Origin: Pelomonas nitida
GTDB taxonomy: Bacteria > Pseudomonadota > Gammaproteobacteria > Burkholderiales > Burkholderiaceae_C
DNA: 64,000 nt
Assembly: GCF_043555975.1 (NCBI RefSeq)
Contig: NZ_JBIGIA010000006.1
Location: 186,001-250,000, forward strand
Reading direction: 5' to 3'
In this document: one piece after another, positions 33,192 to 43,001 of the stretch
How positions within the stretch are numbered: position 1 is the stretch's first letter
How the letters are laid out: every line of letters starts with the position of its first letter
Notes under the pieces: model-generated
Databases searched by the model: none
Told to the model about the DNA's origin: nothing
What the model saw: the letters and a program-made list of their open reading frames with translations, nothing else
Translations under genes and position numbers: made by a program

Positions 33192-34292
33192 ATGACTATC
33201 AAGAAGATTGCAGTTCTGCCGGGTGACGGCATTGGCCCGGAAATCATGGCCGAGGCGGTCAAGGTGCTGAACGCGCTGGAGCTGCCGCTGCAACTGGAAT
33301 GGGCCGACGTCGGCGGCAAGGCGTATGAAACGAGCGGCCATCCGCTGCCGCCCGCCACGCTGAAGCTGGCGCAAGAGGCCGACGCCGTGCTGTTTGGCGC
33401 CGTGGGCGACTGGAAGTACGACAAGCTGGAGCGCGCGCTGCGCCCCGAGCAGGCCATCCTGGGGCTGCGCAAGGCGCTGGGCCTGTTCGCCAACTTCCGC
33501 CCGGCCATCTGCTACGAGCAGCTCACGCATGCGTCGTCGCTGAAGCCCGAACTGGTGGCGGGTCTCGACATCCTCATCATCCGTGAGCTGACGGGCGACA
33601 TCTACTTCGGCCAGCCGCGCGGCCGCCGCACGGCCGTGGACGGCCACTTCCCCGGCGCCGAAGAAGCCTTCGACACGATGCGCTATTCGCGCCCCGAGAT
33701 CGAGCGCATCGCCCACGTGGCCTTCCAGGCCGCGCAAAAGCGCAACAAGAAGCTGACGTCGGTCGACAAGGCCAATGTGCTGGAGACCTCGCAGCTGTGG
33801 AAGGACATCGTCACCGAAGTCCACAAGAGCTACCCGGACGTCGAGCTGGATCACATGTACGTGGACAACGCCGCCATGCAGCTCGTCAAGGCGCCAAAGA
33901 AGTTCGACGTCGTCGTAACCGGCAACATGTTCGGCGACATCCTTTCCGATGAAGCCGCGATGCTGACCGGCTCCATCGGCATGTTGCCGTCCGCCTCGTT
34001 GGATGCCAACAACAAGGGGCTGTACGAACCGTCGCACGGCAGCGCGCCGGACATCGCGGGCAAGGGCATTGCCAATCCGCTGGCTACAATCCTGTCCGCT
34101 GCCATGATGCTCAAGTTCTCCCTCAACCAACCCGACGCTGCCGCTCGTATCGAGACGGCCGTGCAGTCGGTGCTGGCCCAGGGCTTGCGCACTGCCGACA
34201 TCTGGTCTGAAGGCACCTCGAAGGTCTCCACCATCGAGATGGGCGACGCTGTCGTCAAAGCCATTACGACCACCAAAACCATCAAGAGCTAA
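33192..34292 (+). CDS. leuB: 3-isopropylmalate dehydrogenase
   Basis: The 366-residue NAD-dependent enzyme oxidises and decarboxylates 3-isopropylmalate. LPGDGIGPEI at the N terminus, RELTGDIYFGQPRGR, and GLYEPSHGSAPDIAGKGIANP (EPSHGSAPDIAGKG core) are the family signatures. GGAGAG precedes the ATG. It is the last leu gene; asd follows after 91-94 bp. Confidence 0.96.
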   Translation: MTIKKIAVLPGDGIGPEIMAEAVKVLNALELPLQLEWADVGGKAYETSGHPLPPATLKLAQEADAVLFGAVGDWKYDKLERALRPEQAILGLRKALGLFANFRPAICYEQLTHASSLKPELVAGLDILIIRELTGDIYFGQPRGRRTAVDGHFPGAEEAFDTMRYSRPEIERIAHVAFQAAQKRNKKLTSVDKANVLETSQLWKDIVTEVHKSYPDVELDHMYVDNAAMQLVKAPKKFDVVVTGNMFGDILSDEAAMLTGSIGMLPSASLDANNKGLYEPSHGSAPDIAGKGIANPLATILSAAMMLKFSLNQPDAAARIETAVQSVLAQGLRTADIWSEGTSKVSTIEMGDAVVKAITTTKTIKS

Positions 34293-34314
34293 AGCTCCGT
34301 CTCGTCTCGCCCCC

Positions 34315-34363
34315 CACCAAACCCGGCGAACGAGCCGGGGCCCAAAGTGGAAGGGGTTTGGTG
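34315..34363. promoter_or_regulatory. Inverted repeat in the leuB-asd spacer
   Basis: CACCAAACCC (34315-34324) and its complement (34354-34363) form 10-bp arms around a GC-rich centre that can itself fold (CCCGGC/GCCGGG). It precedes the asd Shine-Dalgarno and may be a processing hairpin or dispersed palindrome. Confidence 0.45.
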
Positions 34364-34386
34364 AACGACAGACAAAGGATTTGATG

Positions 34387-35508
34387 ATGACGACTCTGGT
34401 AGGCCTCGTAGGCTGGCGTGGCATGGTGGGCTCGGTCCTGATGGACCGCATGACCGCCGAGGCAGATTTCGACCTGATCGAGCCGCTGTTCTTCTCGACC
34501 TCCAACGCCGGTGGCGCCGCCCCCGCGCAGGCCAAGAACGAGACGACGCTGCAGAACGCGTTCGACATCGAGCAGCTCAAGCGCTGCGACATCATCATCA
34601 CCGCCCAGGGCGGCGACTACACCAACGAAGTCTTCCCCAAGCTGCGCGCCGCGGGCTGGACGGGCCACTGGATCGACGCGGCCTCGTCGCTGCGCATGAA
34701 TGACGACGCCGTCATCGTGCTGGACCCGGTCAACATGCCGGTCATCAAGCAGGCGCTTTCCGCCGGCGGCAAGAACTGGGTGGGCGGCAACTGCACCGTC
34801 AGCTGCATGCTGATGGGCGTGGGCGCGCTCTACAAGGCCGGCCTCGTCGAGTGGATGTCCACGCAGACCTACCAGGCAGCAAGCGGCGGCGGCGCCCAGC
34901 ACATGCGCGAACTGCTGACGCAGTACGGCACGCTGAATGCTGCCGTGAAGCCGCTGCTGGACGACCCCAAGAGCGCCATCCTCGAGATCGATCGCCAGGT
35001 CATCGCCAAGCAGCGCTCGCTGTCGGCTGACGAGACCGCCAACTTCGGCGTGCCGCTGGGCGGCTCGCTGATCCCCTGGATCGACAAGGACCTGGGCAAC
35101 GGCCAATCCAAGGAAGAGTGGAAGGGCATGGCCGAGACCAACAAGATCCTCGGCAATGGATCGGCTCAAGGCATCCCGGTCGACGGCTTCTGCGTGCGCG
35201 TGGGCGCGATGCGCTGCCACAGCCAGGCGCTCACCTTCAAGCTCAAGAAGGACGTGCCGCTCGCCGATATCGAGGCCATGATCCGCGCCGACAACGAATG
35301 GGTGAAGTTCGTGCCCAACACCCGCGAAGACACGCTGCGCGACCTGACGCCGGTCGCCGTGACCGGCACGATGACCATCCCGGTCGGCCGTGTTCGCAAG
35401 CTGGCGATGGGCCCTGAATATGTCGGCGCCTTCACCATCGGCGACCAGCTGCTGTGGGGGGCGGCAGAGCCGCTGCGCCGCATGCTGCGCATCCTGATTG
35501 ATCGCTGA
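34387..35508 (+). CDS. asd: Aspartate-semialdehyde dehydrogenase
   Basis: The protein has 373 residues from ATG 34387, which is 7 nt after AAAGGA; ATG 34384 and TTG 34381 are in frame just upstream. It reduces aspartyl phosphate to the semialdehyde for Lys, Met and Thr. VGLVGWRGMVGSVLMDRM is the NADP-binding start and GGNCTVSCMLMG holds the catalytic Cys, typical of the proteobacterial Asd class. Its position between leuB and fimV is the standard betaproteobacterial order. Confidence 0.95.
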   Translation: MTTLVGLVGWRGMVGSVLMDRMTAEADFDLIEPLFFSTSNAGGAAPAQAKNETTLQNAFDIEQLKRCDIIITAQGGDYTNEVFPKLRAAGWTGHWIDAASSLRMNDDAVIVLDPVNMPVIKQALSAGGKNWVGGNCTVSCMLMGVGALYKAGLVEWMSTQTYQAASGGGAQHMRELLTQYGTLNAAVKPLLDDPKSAILEIDRQVIAKQRSLSADETANFGVPLGGSLIPWIDKDLGNGQSKEEWKGMAETNKILGNGSAQGIPVDGFCVRVGAMRCHSQALTFKLKKDVPLADIEAMIRADNEWVKFVPNTREDTLRDLTPVAVTGTMTIPVGRVRKLAMGPEYVGAFTIGDQLLWGAAEPLRRMLRILIDR

Positions 35509-35734
35509 TTCCGCGTTGGTGGAACCCCTAATCTGTGCGATTTTTGATTTGCTTACCTCTTTTACGCGCACGACAGGGTTTACCCGTGCATTCGTATGGA
35601 ATCCAAGCGACACATCAGGCGCCCCTTGAGCATTTCAGCGTATATGCTTGATGCTGTTGTGTTTTTGATTCGAAACTCGACGCAAGTTACACCGTGCAGA
35701 CCACGTTTGTGCAACGCGTGCTGAAGATCGAGAC

Positions 35735-35757
35735 AGGCGGGGCCTTTTGCCCCGCCT
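35735..35757 (+). terminator. Hairpin just upstream of fimV
   Basis: AGGCGGGG/CCCCGCCT arms with a 7-nt loop are followed by a moderately T-rich TGTTGCTTT, 20 bp before the fimV start. It could end asd transcripts (226 bp upstream) or attenuate fimV. Confidence 0.5.
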
Positions 35758-35776
35758 TGTTGCTTTGGGGAATGCC

Positions 35777-38296
35777 TTGAAAGACCACATCCGCGACGCA
35801 TTCGAGGGAGTCCTCCCGACAGGGTTTGCCCGCCATCGCCTGGCATTGGCCACGGCGCTGCTCGTTGCCGCCAGCGGCGCGCAAGCGCTCGGGCTGGGCA
35901 AGCTCAACGTGCAATCCGCTCTTGGCGAGACGATGCGCGCCGAGATCGACGTCACCAGCCTGACGCCGGAAGAGGCGTCCTCGCTCAAGGTGCGTGTGGC
36001 CCCGCCCGACGCCTACCGCGCCACGGGTGTCGACTACAGCGCCGTGCTGAGCTCGGCCCAGGTGCAGGTCGTCACACGCGGCGGCCGCACCGTGCTGCGC
36101 GTCAGCAGCGACCGCTCCGTGCAAGAGCCGTTCGTCGATGTCATCCTGGAGTTGACCTGGTCCACGGGTCGTCTGGTGCGTGAATACACGCTGCTGTTCG
36201 ACCCGCCGGCGGTGCCCAAGCCCGCGCCGACGGTGACGACGCCTGCGGCCATCTCGGCATCGTCCGGTGTGTCCAGCGAAGGGGTGGCGTCGCCGGCTCC
36301 GGCCGCTGCGACCGCGCTGCCGCGCTCGGCGCCGGCCGCGTCGTCCAGCCCCGCGCGCCAGACGGCAGCTGCGGCTCCGGCGGCCACGGGTGAATCCGAG
36401 TACCGCGTGCAGCCGGGCGACTCGCTGTCGCGCGTCGCCAGCCAGACGCAAGTCCGCGGCATCTCGCTCGATCAGATGCTGGTGGGCTTGTTCCGCAACA
36501 ACCCCGACGCCTTCATCGACGGCAACATGAACCGGCTGAAGTCGGGCTCGTTGCTGAAGGTGCCTGGCAGCGAAACGCTGGCGGCCTTGTCGACCGGCGA
36601 GGCGCGTCAAGTCATTCAGGCGCAGAGCGCCGACTTCTCGGCCTACCGTCAGCGACTGGCTTCGGCCGCGCCGACGTTGCAGAGCACCGAGAGCGAGCGG
36701 CAGTCCAAGGGCAAGGTGCAGGCGGCGGTCGAGGATCGCAAGCCCGCCGCTGCGCCCATGCCCGACAAGCTCACGCTGAGCAAGGCCGGCAGCGCGCCGA
36801 GCGGCAGCGAGGCCAAGGTTTCCAAGGACACGCAAAAGAAGGATGCCGCTGCCCGCGTGGCCGAGCTGACTCGCAACGTCGAGGAATTGAAGAAGCTGTC
36901 CAACGCGGCTGGCAATGCGCCGGCTCCGGTGACCGCTACCGCGCCGGCACCGTCGCCGGTGGTGGCAGCGCTGCCTTCGGCGCCAGTCGTGCCGACGATG
37001 GAAGCCGAGGCTGAAGCGACGCCCGCGCCAGCACCTGCGTCGGCTCCGGCGCCTGTGGCAGCTGCCAGCGAGGCGGCATCGCGCCCCGCGCCACGCGCGG
37101 CGCCGCTGCCGCCGCCGCCGGCGGCCGAGCCTCCTGGCTTCCTGGAGAAGTTGCTGGAGAACCCGCTGGTCGTGCCGTTGGCGGGTGCGCTCGTCTTCGT
37201 GCTCGGCGGGCTGGGCCTCTATCGCCTGCTGCGCTCGCGCCGGCCGTCTTACGCCGCCGAGACCGGTTTCCACGAAAGCCGGCTGCAGGCAGATTCGTTC
37301 TTTGGCGGCACGGGTGGGCAGCGCGTCGATACGCGTGATGCGCAGCACAGCGGCCAGTCGTCGATGAGCTATTCGCTCAGCCAGCTGGACGCCATTGGTG
37401 ATGTGGACCCCGTGGCCGAGGCCGATGTCTATCTGGCCTATGGCCGTGACCTGCAGGCCGAGGAAATCCTCAAGGAAGCGCTGCGCGCGAATCCGTCGCG
37501 CCTGGCCATCCGCCTGAAGCTGCTCGAGGTCTACGCGAAGCGTCGTGACACCAAGGGCTTCGAGCAACTGGCCATTCAATTGTTCGCCGAGACCAAGGGT
37601 GTCGGCGAGGATTGGGCCAAGGCGCAGGAGTTCGGTCGCAGCATCGATGCCGACAACCCGCTCTACCAGCCTGGCGGTGGTCCCGTGCAAGCGGAGGATG
37701 ACTCCGAGCGCCCTGAGCCCATGAATGCCAGCACGCTGCCGCACACGGCGCTTCAGACCCAGGCTCAGCCGCCCGCGCCTCAACTGAAGGCCGAGCCGGC
37801 CACGCGCAGCGGCCCGGATACCGGCCCGATCAGCGGGTTCGACCTGGCGCTGGATCTGGACCTCGACGCCGCGGAGCCCGTCTCGCCGACGGCCATGTCG
37901 GCCACGCAAGCCATGCCCTCGTCGGCAGAGCACGCCCCGATGACGATGGACTTCGACATCTCTGGCTACGGCGCTCGTGGCGCCGCGCCGGCGCCTGACC
38001 TGAGCCTCGACCTGGGTGACCTCACGCCCAGCAGCGGCAAGGCGTCTGGGCCGGCTCCGCTGGAGTTCGACTTGAACAGCCTCTCGGACGCTGGGCAGCC
38101 GGACCAACTGGCGGAGGCTCTGGACGCGCTGAGCGACGACGAGGGCGACCCGCTGGTGCGCCAACTCGAGCTGGCGGAGGAGTTCCGTCAGATCGGTGAT
38201 ACCGAGGGCGCTCGCGAGGTGCTGCAAGAGCTGGTTCAGCGCGCCAGCGGCTCGCTGCGTGACCGGGCGCAGGCGATGCTCAACGAGCTGCGCTGA
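35777..38296 (+). CDS. fimV: FimV-family pilus assembly / polar hub protein
   Basis: The protein has 839 residues from TTG 35777, placed 6 nt after GGGGA; an in-frame TTG at 35747 lies in the hairpin and is less likely. It has an N-terminal signal (about 15-40, ending AQA), the FimV N-terminal domain (GKLNVQSALGETMRAEIDV), a LysM peptidoglycan-binding domain (about 205-260, RVQPGDSLSRVASQ), a Pro/Ala-rich stretch, one membrane segment (about 461-485) and an acidic cytoplasmic part with TPR-like repeats and a conserved FimV C terminus. In pseudomonads FimV organises type IV pili and polar signalling; that role is assumed here. Confidence 0.9.
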   Translation: MKDHIRDAFEGVLPTGFARHRLALATALLVAASGAQALGLGKLNVQSALGETMRAEIDVTSLTPEEASSLKVRVAPPDAYRATGVDYSAVLSSAQVQVVTRGGRTVLRVSSDRSVQEPFVDVILELTWSTGRLVREYTLLFDPPAVPKPAPTVTTPAAISASSGVSSEGVASPAPAAATALPRSAPAASSSPARQTAAAAPAATGESEYRVQPGDSLSRVASQTQVRGISLDQMLVGLFRNNPDAFIDGNMNRLKSGSLLKVPGSETLAALSTGEARQVIQAQSADFSAYRQRLASAAPTLQSTESERQSKGKVQAAVEDRKPAAAPMPDKLTLSKAGSAPSGSEAKVSKDTQKKDAAARVAELTRNVEELKKLSNAAGNAPAPVTATAPAPSPVVAALPSAPVVPTMEAEAEATPAPAPASAPAPVAAASEAASRPAPRAAPLPPPPAAEPPGFLEKLLENPLVVPLAGALVFVLGGLGLYRLLRSRRPSYAAETGFHESRLQADSFFGGTGGQRVDTRDAQHSGQSSMSYSLSQLDAIGDVDPVAEADVYLAYGRDLQAEEILKEALRANPSRLAIRLKLLEVYAKRRDTKGFEQLAIQLFAETKGVGEDWAKAQEFGRSIDADNPLYQPGGGPVQAEDDSERPEPMNASTLPHTALQTQAQPPAPQLKAEPATRSGPDTGPISGFDLALDLDLDAAEPVSPTAMSATQAMPSSAEHAPMTMDFDISGYGARGAAPAPDLSLDLGDLTPSSGKASGPAPLEFDLNSLSDAGQPDQLAEALDALSDDEGDPLVRQLELAEEFRQIGDTEGAREVLQELVQRASGSLRDRAQAMLNELR

Positions 38297-38314
38297 TCGC
38301 AGCCGCGATACTTC

Positions 38315-38339
38315 AACGCCCGGCCTGGCCGGGCGTTTT
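38315..38339 (+). terminator. Intrinsic terminator after fimV
   Basis: AACGCCCGGCC and its complement (38315-38325, 38327-38337) form an 11-bp stem followed by TTTC, 18 bp past the fimV stop. Confidence 0.8.
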
Positions 38340-38365
38340 CATTTCCGGCCATCGTTGAGAGTTGC

Positions 38366-39148
38366 ATGAGAGTTGCATTGGGTGTCAGCTACCGAGGTGG
38401 TGGCTACAACGGCTGGCAGAGTCAGCCCAACGGCCGCACCGTGCAGGACGCGCTGGAAAAAGGCCTGTCTGCCTTCGCGGCCCAGCCGATTCGCACCATT
38501 TGCGCGGGGCGTACGGATACCGGCGTGCACGGCCTCAACCAGGTCATCCATTTCGACACCGACGTCGAGCGCGAACCGTTCTCGTGGGTGCGCGGCAGCA
38601 ACCGCTATCTGCCGCCTGACATCGCCATCCAGTGGTGCCGCTTCCCCGGCGATGCCTTCCACGCGCGCAACTCGGCGCGTGGCCGGCGCTACGCCTATCT
38701 GCTGCTGGAGTCGGCCGTGCGGCCGGCCATCGAGAGCGGGCAGTGCGGCTGGATCTTCCGGCCGCTCGATCAGTCGGCGCTGGAGGCCGCCGCGGCCCGG
38801 CTGATCGGAGAGCACGATTTTTCGTCCTTCCGCTCGTCCGAATGCCAGGCTGCGTCGCCTGTGAAGACCTTGCGCGAGATCACCGTGCAGCGCCGCGGCG
38901 CCTACTGGCGCTTCGAGTTCGAGGCCAGCGCCTTCCTGCACCACATGGTGCGCAACCTGATGGGTTGCCTGTTGGCCGTCGGCAGCGGCACGCGCACGCC
39001 CGACTGGGTGTCCGATGTGCTTGCCGCGCGCGACCGCAAGGTGGCCGCGCCGACCTTTTCCCCCGACGGCCTGTATTTCCTCGGCCCGACCTACGATGCC
39101 GAACTCGACATTCCGCGCGAAGTTTCGGCTTTGAACTGGCTCCCGTGA
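38366..39148 (+). CDS. truA: tRNA pseudouridine(38-40) synthase
   Basis: The 260-residue TruA has the catalytic-Asp motif CAGRTDTGVHGLNQV and the RRYAYLLL and FLHHMVRNLMG family blocks. It modifies U38-U40 in tRNA anticodon stems. ATG 38366 is the second of two close candidates; its stop (GTGA) overlaps a small bridging ORF leading to trpF. Confidence 0.95.
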   Translation: MRVALGVSYRGGGYNGWQSQPNGRTVQDALEKGLSAFAAQPIRTICAGRTDTGVHGLNQVIHFDTDVEREPFSWVRGSNRYLPPDIAIQWCRFPGDAFHARNSARGRRYAYLLLESAVRPAIESGQCGWIFRPLDQSALEAAAARLIGEHDFSSFRSSECQAASPVKTLREITVQRRGAYWRFEFEASAFLHHMVRNLMGCLLAVGSGTRTPDWVSDVLAARDRKVAAPTFSPDGLYFLGPTYDAELDIPREVSALNWLP

Positions 39149-39237
39149 GCGCGGGCCGAGCGCCGGGCCGCCCCAAGCCGGCCCGCATCCCCTCGGGGGA
39201 TCGGCTGGCGTACTCGACAGCCGAGAGGCAAACATGA
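39145..39237 (+). CDS. Small ORF (30 aa) bridging truA and trpF
   Basis: GTG overlaps the truA stop and TGA overlaps the trpF start (ATGA). The sequence GRPKPARIPSGDRLAYSTAERQ parallels the ORF before leuC (RAAPKPARIPLGDRLVYS...) in frame and end point, as both derive from the same intergenic element. Confidence 0.4.
   Translation: MSAGRAPGRPKPARIPSGDRLAYSTAERQT
39153..39233 (+). repeat. KPARIP intergenic element, copy 2 (before trpF)
   Basis: Same two hairpins as the leuC copy (CGGGCCG/CGGCCCG and ATCCCC/GGGGAT) and the same terminal GAGAGGC that serves as Shine-Dalgarno. Confidence 0.8.
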
Positions 39238-39878
39238 CTACCCGAATCAAGATCTGCGGCCTCACGCGTGAGGCCGATGTCGAAGCCGCGGTCGCGGCAG
39301 GCGCCGACGCCATCGGTTTCGTCTTCTACGCCAAGAGCCGGCGCGCCGTGACGCCGGCGCGGGCGAAGGCGCTGGCCAAACTGTTGCCGCCGTTCGTGAC
39401 GCCGGTGGGGCTGTTCGTCAACGCGACCGACGCCGAGCTGCAGGCGGGGCTGGAGGCCTTGCCCAACATGCTGGTGCAGTTCCACGGTGACGAGACACCC
39501 GCCGACTGCGAGCGCGTGGGTCGGCCCTATCTGCGCGCCGCGCGCATGGCGCCGGGTTTCGACTTGGTAGACTTCAGTTCTCGTTTTTCCAGTGCCCAGG
39601 CCATCCTGCTCGACGCCCATGTCGACGGTTATGGCGGTGGCGGCAAGGTCTTCGATTGGTCACTCATTCCACCAAACGCAGCCTCTCACCTCGTTTTGTC
39701 TGGTGGGTTGAATGCAGCAAACGTCGGCGATGGCATCGCCCGGGTGCGGCCTTGGGCCGTTGATGTGAGTTCCGGCGTCGAGGTGGCCTTTGGGCTCAAG
39801 AGCGCCGACCTGATCCACGAGTTCTGCAGCGCCGTGAAGCGCGCTGACGCAGAACTCTCCCGTGAGACCCACGGTTAA
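39234..39878 (+). CDS. trpF: Phosphoribosylanthranilate isomerase
   Basis: The 214-residue TIM barrel begins with KICGLTREADVEAA, where Cys is the catalytic base; the catalytic Asp lies in LLDAHVDGYGGGGK and the phosphate site in LSGGLNAANV. It catalyses the Amadori rearrangement in tryptophan synthesis. trpB starts 9 bp after its stop. Confidence 0.95.
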   Translation: MTTRIKICGLTREADVEAAVAAGADAIGFVFYAKSRRAVTPARAKALAKLLPPFVTPVGLFVNATDAELQAGLEALPNMLVQFHGDETPADCERVGRPYLRAARMAPGFDLVDFSSRFSSAQAILLDAHVDGYGGGGKVFDWSLIPPNAASHLVLSGGLNAANVGDGIARVRPWAVDVSSGVEVAFGLKSADLIHEFCSAVKRADAELSRETHG

Positions 39879-39887
39879 GGGAAGACC

Positions 39888-41146
<1,259 letters not shown>

Positions 41147-41150
<4 letters not shown>

Positions 41151-41956
41151 GCCGCATCGCCACCACTTTCGAGCAACTGAAGGCCCAGGGCCGCAAGGCG
41201 CTGATCCCCTTCGTCACCGCCGGTGACCCGCACCCGACGGCCACCGTCGACCTGCTGCTGGCCATGGCCGAGGCCGGTGCCGACGTCATCGAGCTGGGCG
41301 TGCCTTTCTCCGACCCGATGGCCGACGGCCCCGTCATCCAGCGTGCCGGGGAGCGGGCGTTGAAGCAGGGCATCGGCCTGCGCAAGGTGCTGGACTATGT
41401 TCGGCAGTTCCGCGCCCGCAACGCCACCACGCCGCTGGTGCTGATGGGCTATGCCAACCCGGTCGAGCGCTATGGGCTGGACGCCTTCGTCACCGACGCG
41501 GCGGCCGCGGGTGTCGACGGTGTGCTCATCGTCGACTACCCGCCCGAGGAGTGCGAGGCGTTCGCCGCCAAGCTGCGCGCCGCCGACATGGACGCCATCT
41601 TCCTGCTCGCGCCCACGTCCACCGAGGCGCGCATGGCCCAGGTCGGCAAGCTGGCCAGTGGCTATGTCTACTACGTGTCGCTGAAGGGCGTGACCGGTGC
41701 CGGCCACCTGAACACGGCCGCCGTGGCCGAGGCCGTGCCGCGCATCAAGCAGCATGTCAGCACGCCGGTGGGGGTGGGTTTCGGCATCCGCGACGGCGCC
41801 ACGGCTCGGGCTGTCGCCGATGTTTCGGACGCCGTCGTCATCGGTTCCAAGCTCGTCGAACTGATGGAGCGCCAGCCAGCCGATAATGTCGCTTCCACCG
41901 GCGCGGCCTTCATCCGCGAGATCCGCGCCGCACTCGACAAGAGGAATGACGCATGA
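41147..41956 (+). CDS. trpA: Tryptophan synthase alpha subunit
   Basis: The 269-residue TIM barrel cleaves indole-3-glycerol phosphate. The catalytic Glu/Asp positions are seen in ELGVPFSDPMADGPVIQ and VDYPPEE. It starts at GTG overlapping trpB and ends with an ATGA overlap into accD. Confidence 0.96.
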
Positions 41957-42825
41957 GTTGGCTCGACAAACTGCTCCCGCCCAAGATCCAGCAAGGGGAC
42001 CCGGCCGATCGCCGCACGGTGCCCGAAGGCCTGTGGATCAAGTGCCCGAGCTGTGAGACGGTGCTCTACAAGACCGACCTGGAGCAGAACATCAACGTCT
42101 GCCCCAAGTGCTCCCACCATCACCGCATCGCGGCCCGGCCGCGGCTGGATGCCTTCCTCGACCCGGAAGGCCGCTACGAGATCGGCCAGGAAGTCCTGCC
42201 GGTCGACGCGCTGAAGTTCAAGGACAGCAAGAAGTACCCCGACCGCCTGAAGGAAGCGCTGGAGAACACCGGCGAGACCGACGCGCTGGTCGTCATGGGC
42301 GGCGCGGTCATGAGCGTGCCAGTGGTTGCGGCCTGCTTCGAGTTCGACTTCATGGGCGGCTCCATGGGCTCCGTCGTCGGGGAGCGCTTTGTGCGCGGCG
42401 TCGAGACGGCCATCGAGCAGAAGACGCCCTTCATCTGCTTCACCGCCACCGGTGGCGCGCGCATGCAGGAAGGTCTGCTGAGCCTGATGCAGATGGCCAA
42501 GACCAACGCGTCGCTGACGCGCCTGGCCAAGGCCAAGTTGCCCTACATCAGTGTGCTGACCGACCCGACCATGGGCGGCGTGTCCGCCTCGTTCGCCTTC
42601 GTGGGCGACATCGTGCTGGCCGAGCCCAAGGCGCTGATCGGCTTTGCCGGCCCGCGCGTCATCGAGAACACCGTGCGCGAGAAGCTGCCTCCCGGCTTCC
42701 AGCGCGCCGAGTTCCTGATGGAGAAGGGCGCCGTCGACATGATCACCGACCGCCGCCAGCTGCGCGAAACCATCGCCCGCCAGCTCGCCATGCTGCAGCG
42801 CCAGAGCGCGGACGCGGTGGCTTGA
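41953..42825 (+). CDS. accD: Acetyl-CoA carboxylase carboxyltransferase beta subunit
   Basis: The 290-residue subunit has the N-terminal zinc ribbon CPSC...CPKC (about residues 32-55) and the carboxyltransferase crotonase fold (FTATGGARMQEGLLSLMQM, GGVSASFAFVGD). With AccA it transfers carboxyl to acetyl-CoA for fatty-acid synthesis. The trpA-accD-folC neighbourhood is conserved in betaproteobacteria. Confidence 0.96.
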   Translation: MSWLDKLLPPKIQQGDPADRRTVPEGLWIKCPSCETVLYKTDLEQNINVCPKCSHHHRIAARPRLDAFLDPEGRYEIGQEVLPVDALKFKDSKKYPDRLKEALENTGETDALVVMGGAVMSVPVVAACFEFDFMGGSMGSVVGERFVRGVETAIEQKTPFICFTATGGARMQEGLLSLMQMAKTNASLTRLAKAKLPYISVLTDPTMGGVSASFAFVGDIVLAEPKALIGFAGPRVIENTVREKLPPGFQRAEFLMEKGAVDMITDRRQLRETIARQLAMLQRQSADAVA

Positions 42826-42858
42826 GGTGATGGGCCCACCCCCTACCAGCTTCGCCGG

Positions 42859-42910
42859 CCCCCTCAAGGGGGCGCTGCCGATGGCCCGGCAAAGCCGGTT
42901 CCATGGCAGC
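42859..42910 (+). repeat. Two-hairpin intergenic element, copy 3
   Basis: CCCCC/GGGGG hairpin with loop TCAA (42859-42872), then GCTGCC, bulged G, ATGG, core CCCGGCAAAGCCGGTT, CCAT, GGCAGC (42874-42910). A 37-codon frame from GTG 42827 runs through it but stops at 42940, well before folC. Confidence 0.85.
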
Positions 42911-42959
42911 CACTGGGTGGATGGGTTTCGGCGGCACTAACGATGTCAACGCCCCACTG

Positions 42960-42993
42960 CGGCCAGGCCTAGCGCCTGGCCGTCTTGTTTTCT
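42960..42993 (+). terminator. Intrinsic terminator between accD and folC
   Basis: CGGCCAGGC and GCCTGGCCG arms (42960-42968, 42974-42982) with a 5-nt loop, followed by TCTTGTTTTCT. It lies just before folC, so folC expression needs readthrough or its own promoter. Confidence 0.75.
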
Positions 42994-43001
42994 GAAATGC
43001 C

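Noticed and set aside
35509..35734. Sigma70 promoter for fimV in the asd-fimV gap
   Set aside because: Several TTGA- and TAT-containing strings are present, but none has both hexamers at 16-18 bp spacing.
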